A DNA stretch of 24,791 nt from Buchnera aphidicola (Melaphis rhois) (GTDB lineage: Bacteria; Pseudomonadota; Gammaproteobacteria; Enterobacterales; Enterobacteriaceae), in the NCBI RefSeq assembly GCF_005080745.1, contig NZ_CP033004.1, positions 563,125 through 587,915 on the forward strand. Direction: 5' to 3'. Of the stretch, positions 18,320 to 24,791 are shown piece by piece. Numbering within the stretch: position 1 is the first letter of the stretch; every line of letters begins with the position of its first letter. The translations under genes and the position numbers were made by a program. A model generated the notes under the pieces. The model saw only the letters and a program-made list of their open reading frames with translations. It did not search any database and was not told the DNA's origin.

Positions 18320-19969
18320 TTAACTAAAAGATTTATAAAAATTAATTAAACCATTAGTAGATGAATCATATTGTATTTCTTGAGATTTATTTATTAAACT
18401 GCAAGAAATAGTTTTAGCAAGCTTTTTACCTAATTCAACACCCCATTGATCAAAACTAAAAATATTAAATATCACACCTTGAGTAAATACTTTATGCTCA
18501 TACAATGCAATTAATGCGCCTAAATTATAAGGATTAATTTGATATAAAAAAATAGAATTGCTAGGTTTGTTACCTTCAAATGCTTTATAAGGAAATGCAT
18601 ATAGTGAATCTTTAGTTGGTGATGAAATATTATTACACTTATTTTCCGTATTAATTTCAAATTGTCCAAAAGCTAAAGCTTGAGTTTGAGAAAAAAAATG
18701 AGAAAGCAATTGAACATGATGATTAACCAAAACATGATTGTTGGGACAAACAGAAGCAATAAAATCACAAGGAACTAATTTAGTACCTTGATGTAATAAT
18801 TGATAAAATGCATGCTGTCCGTTAGTTCCCGATTCTCCCCAAATAATAGGACCTGTTTGCCAACGAACAAAACAACCATTTCTATCAACATTTTTACCAT
18901 TGGATTCCATATTAGTTTGCTGAAGAAATGCAGGGAAGCGACGCATGTTTTGATCATATGGTAAAATTGCTTCTGTCTCTGATAAAAAAAAATTATTATA
19001 CCAAATACCAATTAAAGCCAATAAAACAGGTATGTTTTTACTAAAATCTGTATTTAGGTAGTGCTGATCCATTGCATGAGCACCATGTAAGAGAAGTAAA
19101 AAATTACTAAACCCAATAGACAAGACTATAGAAAACCCTACAGATGACCACAATGAATAACGACCACCTACCCAATCCCAAAATGTAAATATATTATCTA
19201 ACTTAATACCAAAATCAATGACATTTTTTACATTCATAGATATAGCAATAAAATGATTATCTAAAAAATCATTAGTATGAAAATATTCATTCATCCATAT
19301 TTTAGCAGTATTAGCATTAATAAGCGTTTCTTCTGTAGTAAACGTTTTTGAAACAACCAAAAATAAAGTTGTTTCTGGATTAATTTTTTTTAAAACATTA
19401 GAAATATGAGATCCATCCATATTAGAAACAAAATGCATCTTTAAATGATTCCTATAAGCATCTAATGCTTGAACTATCATTGAAGGTCCTAAATCTGAAC
19501 CCCCTATACCAATATTTACTATGTCAGTAATTGACTTACCTGTATATCCTTTCCAAGTTCCATTAATAATTAACTTGGAAAATAACTTCATTTTTTCTAA
19601 CATATTATTAACGTCAATCATGACATTTTTATTATCATAAGTGATAGAAGTATTGCTCAAATTTCTTAACGCTACATGTAATACGGCACGGTTTTCAGTA
19701 CGATTAATTTTTTCCCCATTAAACATAGAATGAATTGCGCCGCTTAAATCCACTTCTTTCGCTAACATTAATAATTTTAAAATAGTATCACTAGTAATGC
19801 GATTTTTAGAAAAATCTACTAATATTTGATTGTTAAAATTTATTGAAAATTTATGAAATCTATCTTTATCTTGAAAAAACAAATCTTTCATATGTAAATC
19901 TTTTATTTTATAAAAATGTTCCTTTAAACTTTTCCATGAATTAGTATCAACAGGATTAATATTTTTCAT
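18320..19969 (-). CDS. pgi: Glucose-6-phosphate isomerase
   Basis: Pgi interconverts glucose-6-phosphate and fructose-6-phosphate. The 549 residues equal the E. coli length. Motifs are [12 protein letters not shown] (154-165), [12 protein letters not shown] (207-218), [11 protein letters not shown] (268-278), QTNMESNGK (351-359) with catalytic E355, and [14 protein letters not shown] (377-390) with catalytic H386. Near the C-terminus [12 protein letters not shown] carries the catalytic lysine (about 515). The gene starts the minus-strand run pgi-mtlA-mtlD and lies 115 bases before mtlA. A 733-base region without genes lies between it and orn. Confidence 0.97.
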   Translation of the reverse strand: MKNINPVDTNSWKSLKEHFYKIKDLHMKDLFFQDKDRFHKFSINFNNQILVDFSKNRITSDTILKLLMLAKEVDLSGAIHSMFNGEKINRTENRAVLHVALRNLSNTSITYDNKNVMIDVNNMLEKMKLFSKLIINGTWKGYTGKSITDIVNIGIGGSDLGPSMIVQALDAYRNHLKMHFVSNMDGSHISNVLKKINPETTLFLVVSKTFTTEETLINANTAKIWMNEYFHTNDFLDNHFIAISMNVKNVIDFGIKLDNIFTFWDWVGGRYSLWSSVGFSIVLSIGFSNFLLLLHGAHAMDQHYLNTDFSKNIPVLLALIGIWYNNFFLSETEAILPYDQNMRRFPAFLQQTNMESNGKNVDRNGCFVRWQTGPIIWGESGTNGQHAFYQLLHQGTKLVPCDFIASVCPNNHVLVNHHVQLLSHFFSQTQALAFGQFEINTENKCNNISSPTKDSLYAFPYKAFEGNKPSNSIFLYQINPYNLGALIALYEHKVFTQGVIFNIFSFDQWGVELGKKLAKTISCSLINKSQEIQYDSSTNGLINFYKSFS

Positions 19970-20702
19970 AAAAAACTCTCGCTAATTTACAATTTTAAAA
20001 ACGTTGTTAAACTATTATATTTGTTATATTAAAATATATTATTAATAAATATGCCATATAGAAAATTTTTATCAGATTATGTTTTTTTTAAAAGTTATAT
20101 TTATATAATGTTCAAATTATATAATATTGCAATATCGTTACTATATTAAATTATAATTCACTTGTAATTATAAAAACTTGAACACTAAATTTATATAGAT
20201 ATGATATTATTCACTTCTTTCTTTACGTAATTACATCAATTAACATTCAATTATAAAAAATATAAATGTTAATTGATATATTCATATTGTACCTGAATTA
20301 CACTAAGACCATTTAAATACTAAGTTTGCATGCTAATTTAAAAAAATTAATAAAAAACTTATATCACTAGTTACACAATATTTAAGTTTTGTATATTTAA
20401 AACTAGTTGTTAAATAAACAATATTATAAAATATAATACAAAGTTTAAAAAATTAAGTCCTGAATTACTATTTTATAATATTACCTTTTAGATTTATACC
20501 TTCTAAAATAGAAATATAGAACTAGATCTTAAAATATTTAATAAAATATCAAATTTTTGAAATGCTACGCAATTATAATTTTTAAACAATTATATTATTT
20601 AATACAATCTATTAACTATTTTATAATACGTTTTTAAATATTCATGTTAGTTAAAATAATTATATTAAAAATAAAACTTAACTATTATTGATTAAAAATA
20701 AA
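19970..20702. other. AT-rich intergenic region between divergent pgi and orn
   Basis: No gene is recognisable. In E. coli orn is divergent from rsgA-psd, so this is where those genes would have been; I see no GTPase motif or other trace of them. It must hold the promoters of pgi (minus) and orn (plus), but I could not fix either. The one clear structure is the inverted repeat at 20235-20277. Confidence 0.6.
20235..20277. repeat. Perfect 13-base inverted repeat
   Basis: The arms ATCAATTAACATT (20235-20247) and AATGTTAATTGAT (20265-20277) are exact reverse complements separated by 17 bases. As RNA it would be a weak, nearly all A-U stem, and no T-run follows, so it is not a standard terminator. 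It could be an operator-like site, a folded DNA structure, or chance in a region of about 85% A+T. Confidence 0.7.
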
Positions 20703-21248
20703 ATGACAATTAGCAAAAATAATTTAATTTGGATCGATTTAGAAATGACAGGTCTAAATCCAAATATACACAAAATTATCGAAATTGTTACATTAATAAC
20801 TAATATTAATTTAAAAATTTTATCTATTGGACCAGTTATAGCAATTAATCAAACGAGTACTCAACTAAAATTAATGAATACATGGAACCATAAAACCCAT
20901 TGTGAAAATGGGTTAATAAATCGTATAAAAAATAGTTTATACACTGAAAAATTAGCTGAAACTGAAACTATTTCTTTTTTAAAAAAGTGGGTTCCAAAAA
21001 ATACATCTCCAATGTGTGGAAATACTATTAGCAAAGATAGACAATTCTTATTTAAATATATGCCTACTTTAGAAAAATATTTTCACTATCGACAAATAGA
21101 CGTTAGTACAATTAAAGAATTAGTTATTCGATGGAATCCTATATTATATGAAAACTTAAAAAAAAAACATAACCATAAAGCATTAAGCGATTTATATGAA
21201 TCAGTATATGAACTAAAATATTATCGAAATAATTTTTTAAAACTTTGA
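20703..21248 (+). CDS. orn: Oligoribonuclease
   Basis: Orn degrades very short RNAs (mainly dinucleotides) to mononucleotides and completes mRNA turnover; it is essential in E. coli. I start it at the ATG at 20703, not the TTG at 20688, because the protein then begins MTISKNNLIWIDLEMTG in line with the E. coli N-terminus and has exactly the same length (181). The DEDDh residues fall at their usual positions: D12 and E14 in WIDLEMTG, D112 in KDRQFLFKYMP, H158 and D163 in HKALSDLYESV. It is followed by tRNA-Gly, as in E. coli. Confidence 0.96.
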   Translation: MTISKNNLIWIDLEMTGLNPNIHKIIEIVTLITNINLKILSIGPVIAINQTSTQLKLMNTWNHKTHCENGLINRIKNSLYTEKLAETETISFLKKWVPKNTSPMCGNTISKDRQFLFKYMPTLEKYFHYRQIDVSTIKELVIRWNPILYENLKKKHNHKALSDLYESVYELKYYRNNFLKL

Positions 21249-21316
21249 TACAAAATTTGAACACAATAATATTCATAACACGCTATTACTTTTTGAAAAC
21301 CATAAATTTTTACCAA

Positions 21317-21347
21317 TTAACACTTGAATTTTTTTTGTTTTTATAAT
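21317..21347 (+). promoter_or_regulatory. Possible promoter of tRNA-Gly
   Basis: A perfect TATAAT (21342-21347) lies 15 bases before the tRNA 5' end. The best -35 candidates are TTAACA (21317-21322), 19 bases upstream, or TTGAAT (21324-21329), only 12 bases upstream. Neither spacing is ideal, so the -10 is more convincing than the -35. The tRNA could also be transcribed with orn. Confidence 0.4.
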
Positions 21348-21362
21348 AAAGTTTGTTTTATC

Positions 21363-21435
21363 GCGGGAATAGCTCAGAAGGTAGAGTACAACCTTGCCAA
21401 GGTTGGGGTCGCGAGTTCGAATCTCGTTTCCCGCT
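21363..21435 (+). tRNA. glyV: tRNA-Gly (GCC)
   Basis: The acceptor GCGGGAA pairs with TTCCCGC, with discriminator T. The anticodon stem CAACC/GGTTG encloses the loop TTGCCAA with GCC at 21396-21398, and the T arm contains GAGTTCGAATCTC. It is close to the enteric glycine tRNA that also follows orn in E. coli (there as a triplet; here one copy). No CCA is encoded. Confidence 0.98.
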
Positions 21436-21553
21436 ATATTTTATAGAAATTAAAACTATTTTATATTTTTCATAAAATATAATAATATAAAAGGCATTCC
21501 ATCAATAACTTACATTTTAATGTCAACTTTTATAAAAATTTAGGATAAAATTT

Positions 21554-22602
21554 ATGTTATATAATACATTTTGTATATTTATAATTCTAATTAATTTTAC
21601 TCTATTTTATCCTTTACTTATTTCATCAAATAAATTAACTAATAAAACGCAATATGAAAATACTATGTACAAGTTAAATGACACAATTATAAACGTATCA
21701 CATAATAACTATTTTAATAAAAACACTTCAAAAATTTTTTTTATAAAAACAATGATTACTTAAAAACACATTTTCAATTTAAAAAAGAATTATTTTCTCG
21801 CCGGTGTACAAAAAGTAAAAATTTTAAAAAAAATATTATTTATAAAAAATATTTTACAAAAAAAACAAAAAAAATTGTTATTGCCATAGATGCAGGTCAT
21901 GGAGGTCAAGACCCTGGAGCTATTGGAATAAATAAAACTAAAGAAAAAGATATTACTCTATCAATTTCTAAACAACTAGAAAATAAACTCAAGAAATCTA
22001 AATTGTTTAAAGTTATAATGACTAGAAAAAAAAATAATTATATATCTATTTCGAAGAGAACTAAAATAGCAAAAAAAAATAATGTTAACGCATTAATTTC
22101 TATTCATACTAATTCATCTAAAAATTCAAAAATGTCCGGATCATCTATATGGTTACTATCCAAACAACGAATTAATTCCGAAATAGTTCATTGGTCGAAA
22201 AAAAATATCAACGATATAATAAAATTTAAAAAAAACAGACAATACTTTTTTAAAAAAAATATTGATCCATATTTAAAATTAGCTTTATTAGATTTTAAAT
22301 TCAACTACGTCCAAAAATTAGGATATATGTTAGCAAAGAATGTTATACGAGAACTAAAAAATGTTAATTCTTTATATCAATCCCATCCTAAACATGCTAA
22401 TTTTGGAATACTAAAATCTCCTAATTTTCCATCTATATTAATAGAAATTGGATTTATAAGTAACAAATTAGAAGAAAAAAAATTAAACAATAAATCTTAT
22501 CAAAAAATTATAGTTAATTCCATATATTGTGGAATAAAAAAACATTTCTTCAATAACTCCGTTGATAAAAGAAGCAAAAATAATTTAGAAATCTATTATT
22601 AA
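21554..22602 (+). CDS. amiB: N-acetylmuramoyl-L-alanine amidase AmiB, frame broken at a T8 run
   Basis: AmiB cleaves the amide between N-acetylmuramic acid and the stem peptide, helping to separate daughter cells; it acts in the periplasm. The ATG at 21554 follows AGGA and opens a signal peptide (about 1-23), but this frame stops at 21763. The amidase domain continues in another frame that is open from 21721 to 22602. One extra base at the T8 run (21735-21742) joins them into a 349-residue protein. In it the zinc ligands are H116 (DAGHGG), E131 (TKEKD) and H185 (SIHTNS), with catalytic E299 (IEIGFISN), all as in E. coli AmiB. The strong conservation after the break argues for function, by slippage or because of a sequencing error. 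The region between signal peptide and amidase shows no clear AMIN domain. Confidence 0.85.
21735..21742 (+). other. T8 homopolymer at the amiB frame break
   Basis: Eight T in a row within AAAA-T8-ATAAAAA, in the short window where the two amiB frames overlap (21721-21763). Adding one T turns the sense reading from Lys-Ile-Phe-Phe-Ile-Lys into Lys-Ile-Phe-Phe-Tyr-Lys and enters the amidase frame. Runs of this length are known slippage sites for RNA polymerase in AT-rich endosymbionts. Confidence 0.75.
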
Positions 22603-22777
22603 AAATTTTATATAGAACAATATAAAGTTTATAATTATTTGACAGAAACAGATTTATATTTTTTAAGTACATAAATTACTAAAATTTATAAAATTAAATC
22701 AAAATATTATATTTAAAACTTGATACAATAAAATTTTAACAATAAATAATTCAATAACAAAATTAAAAATTTTATTT

Positions 22778-22990
22778 TTATTTATTACTATTCATTTTAA
22801 ACTTTTTATTGAATTTTTCAACTCGGCCACCAGTATCTGCTACTCGTTGTTTTCCGGTATAAAAAGGGTGACATTTAGAACACACATCAATATTTATATC
22901 TTTACATAAAGTAGAAAACGTTTTAATTACATTATTACAAGAACAAATAACCGATATTTCAGAATAATTAGGATGAATTTTTTTTTTCAT
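22778..22990 (-). CDS. rpmE: 50S ribosomal protein L31, zinc-binding type
   Basis: L31 bridges the central protuberance of the 50S subunit and the 30S head. The 70-residue protein has the four cysteines of the zinc-binding type: C16 and C18 (CSC) and C37 and C40 (CSKC), followed by [20 protein letters not shown], the family signature. AGAAGGG is placed as a strong ribosome site before the ATG. In E. coli rpmE is divergent from priA-cytR-ftsN-hslVU; here it is still divergent from hslVU but the three genes between are gone. It converges on amiB across 175 bases with no clear terminator. Confidence 0.96.
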   Translation of the reverse strand: MKKKIHPNYSEISVICSCNNVIKTFSTLCKDINIDVCSKCHPFYTGKQRVADTGGRVEKFNKKFKMNSNK

Positions 22991-23905
22991 AAACCCTTCT
23001 AATTTTGTATTTTAGATAAAGTAATAGTGATCAAAATAAGATTAAATATTAAAAACTTTAATTATATTATGTTAACATCAAAAATCACAAATAAAAATTA
23101 CTTTTTAAAATTAATATACTATTAATATATATTAAAATTATTAACATATATTTTGTTTTAGAACACTAAAATATTTGATTAAAATATAACAATTTAAAAA
23201 ACAAAAATTTTCTTAGATAAAACTATAAATAACAAATGTTTCCTATTCTACAAATGATATAAAACATACCTTATTCATAAAAAAATCATGTTAAAATAAT
23301 AATATTGCTACAATTACTATGTTAATATTTACTGTAATGTCATTATCTTATGCTATCTATTAACATACTATTTGGAAAATATCGAATAATTACTCAAATT
23401 ATTTACAATTCAAATTTTAAATAAAATAGTTAATAACATTATTCTAAAATAACCCAAAATGAAAATACATACATAAAAAAATAAAATATATGCAAAAATT
23501 TTATCTTCAAACATACATACAATTTTAAATCATATTAAAACAATAAAATGTACTCAAATTAAAATTTCACTATAATTTTATTATCAACTAATCAAAAAAT
23601 CATTAAAATCAGTTCTTTAATTATAATATTAAAAGTTTGAAATAGTCACATATGAAAAAATTTATATTATACTTATTTTATAAATATAATAATCAAAATA
23701 CTCAATCCGTATGTTTTGTTACTTTAAAAAATATCAATAAAAAACATCACAAACGTATTAAAAAAATAAAGTACATTTATTAAAAAAACTAAATTATTTA
23801 ATAACATTTATTAATGTATATTATTGTAAATAATATCTTAAATTTTTTGAAATTTAATAGTTAATTTTTGCAATATTATTAAATTTTATATAAGGATTAT
23901 ATTTT
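22991..23905. other. 915-base gap at the ancestral priA-cytR-ftsN position
   Basis: Between divergent rpmE and hslV, where enterics have priA, cytR and ftsN. I find no open frame with recognisable motifs on either strand, only A+T-rich sequence with frequent stops. It should contain the promoters of rpmE (near 22991) and hslV (near 23850-23890). I could not identify a heat-shock (sigma-32) promoter for hslV with confidence. Confidence 0.65.
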
Positions 23906-24436
23906 ATGACGACAATTCTTAGTGTACGTCTTAAAAAATCAGTAGTAATCGGAGGAGATGGACAAGCAACATTAGGTAATACAATTATGAAAAGTAATGT
24001 TAAAAAAGTAAGAACACTATACCATGAACAAGTAATTGCAGGATTCGCTGGGGGGACAGCAGATGCATTTACATTATTTGAATTATTTGAAAAAAAATTA
24101 CTAATGTATCAAGGCCATTTACAACGAGCAGCAATTGAGCTAGCAAAAGATTGGAGAACTGACAAAATACTGCGTAAACTTGAAGCTTTATTAGCAGTAG
24201 CAGATAAAGAAAAATCGTTTATTATTACGGGTAATGGCGATATAATTCAACCAGAAAATGATTTAATGGCTATTGGTTCAGGTGGGCCTTATGCACAAGC
24301 AGCAGCACAAGCTATGATAGATAACACTTCTCTAACCGCAAAACAAATTGTAAAAATTGCACTTAAAATCACTTCTGGAATTTGTATATATACAAATAAT
24401 GTTTTTACTATTAAAGAACTAACTTCTGAACAGTAA
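23906..24436 (+). CDS. hslV: ATP-dependent protease subunit HslV (ClpQ)
   Basis: HslV is the proteasome-like peptidase of the HslUV protease, a double hexamer that degrades proteins unfolded by HslU. The 176 residues equal the E. coli length. After removal of Met the N-terminal nucleophile Thr is exposed (MTTILSVR). [54 protein letters not shown] and [12 protein letters not shown] are conserved. AAGGAT precedes the ATG. It is 11 bases upstream of hslU, an evident operon. Codon use looks less degraded here than in neighbouring genes, in keeping with strong selection on this protein. Confidence 0.97.
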   Translation: MTTILSVRLKKSVVIGGDGQATLGNTIMKSNVKKVRTLYHEQVIAGFAGGTADAFTLFELFEKKLLMYQGHLQRAAIELAKDWRTDKILRKLEALLAVADKEKSFIITGNGDIIQPENDLMAIGSGGPYAQAAAQAMIDNTSLTAKQIVKIALKITSGICIYTNNVFTIKELTSEQ

Positions 24437-24447
24437 GGATTATATCT

Positions 24448-24791
24448 ATGTCAGACATGACTCCTCTCGAAATAGTTAAAGAACTCAATCGATTCATAAT
24501 CGGCCAAGAAAAAGCAAAACGCGCTGTAGCTATTGCTTTACGAAATCGCTGGCGTCGTATGAAATTAAATAAAGAGCTAAGATATGAAGTAACACCAAAA
24601 AACATTTTAATGATAGGTCCAACCGGAGTAGGAAAGACAGAAATTGCTAGACGGTTAGCCACATTAGCTAACGCTCCTTTTATTAAAGTAGAAGCTACAA
24701 AATTTACGGAAATAGGATATGTTGGAAAAGAAGTAGATTCAATTATCAGAGATTTAACGGATCTAGCTATAAAAATGATACGAAACCAAAT
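24448..24791 (+). CDS. hslU: ATP-dependent protease ATPase subunit HslU (partial, runs off the window)
   Basis: HslU is the AAA+ unfoldase that feeds HslV. The first 114 codons are present and the gene is cut by the window edge. They show the N-terminal [17 protein letters not shown], the Walker A motif GPTGVGKT (57-64), and the pore loop GYVGKEVDS (90-98). The ATG follows AAGGAT that overlaps the end of hslV, so the two genes are very probably transcribed and translated together. Walker B and the C-terminal tail that activates HslV lie outside the window. Confidence 0.96.
   Translation, partial: MSDMTPLEIVKELNRFIIGQEKAKRAVAIALRNRWRRMKLNKELRYEVTPKNILMIGPTGVGKTEIARRLATLANAPFIKVEATKFTEIGYVGKEVDSIIRDLTDLAIKMIRNQ

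Noticed and set aside
18775..19011. A 78-codon minus-strand frame inside pgi
   Set aside because: It is an alternative frame of the strongly conserved pgi region around the catalytic Glu and His.
21457..21479. Hairpin TATTTTAT / ATAAAATA after tRNA-Gly as a terminator
   Set aside because: It is an eight-pair all A-U stem with no T-run after it; such stems are common at this base composition.
22003..22602. A separate amidase gene starting at the TTG at 22003
   Set aside because: It would lack the first zinc-ligand motif DAGHGG and the TKEKD ligand, which are present just upstream in the same open frame.
22639..22644. TTGACA on the plus strand after amiB as a promoter
   Set aside because: No gene lies downstream on that strand before rpmE, which is on the opposite strand, and no good -10 follows.
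23848..23879. TTGAAA with TATTAT before hslV as a heat-shock or sigma-70 promoter
   Set aside because: The spacing (20 bases) is wrong for sigma-70, and the C-rich -10 of sigma-32 promoters is absent.

Overview
This window reads as a stretch of the chromosome of Buchnera aphidicola, the obligate aphid endosymbiont. Three things point there: the very high A+T content (coding and non-coding), the enteric-type proteins of nearly Escherichia coli length, and a gene order that joins several E. coli blocks with many genes missing between them. I cannot name the aphid host. There is no phage, insertion sequence, CRISPR array, rRNA or defence system. It is a housekeeping region under genome decay, and the interesting signals are the signs of decay or of tolerance to it.

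Layout. (1) 1-5000: trmB (-) diverges from mutY-yggX (+), followed by murI (+) and convergent sbcB (-). (2) 5100-6700: tRNA-Asn (-) and an AUA-decoding tRNA-Ile (+) diverge; pyrE (+) converges on dut (-). (3) 6790-19970: one long minus-strand run, read from high to low coordinates: pgi, mtlA, mtlD, a wrecked mutL, miaA, hflK, hflC, purA, rpsF, rpsR, rplI. (4) 20700-22600: orn, tRNA-Gly and amiB (+); amiB is split by a frameshift at a T8 run. (5) 22778-24791: rpmE (-), a 915-base gap, then hslV and the start of hslU (+).

How the genes work together. MtlA, MtlD and Pgi form a route from mannitol to fructose-6-phosphate and glucose-6-phosphate. PyrE, PurA and Dut serve nucleotide supply and dUTP removal. 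TrmB, MiaA and the tRNAs serve decoding; rpsF, rpsR, rplI and rpmE encode ribosomal proteins. HflK/HflC and HslVU are proteolysis systems. MurI and AmiB act on peptidoglycan. MutY and exonuclease I are kept for DNA repair while mutL is dead.

Best observations: an amiB that keeps all its catalytic residues but needs a one-base slip at a T8 run; a mutL pseudogene with at least six separable lesions whose stop codon still overlaps the miaA start; a MutY whose FSH loop is changed to ISN; and three tRNA genes with no encoded CCA. No new biological system was found.
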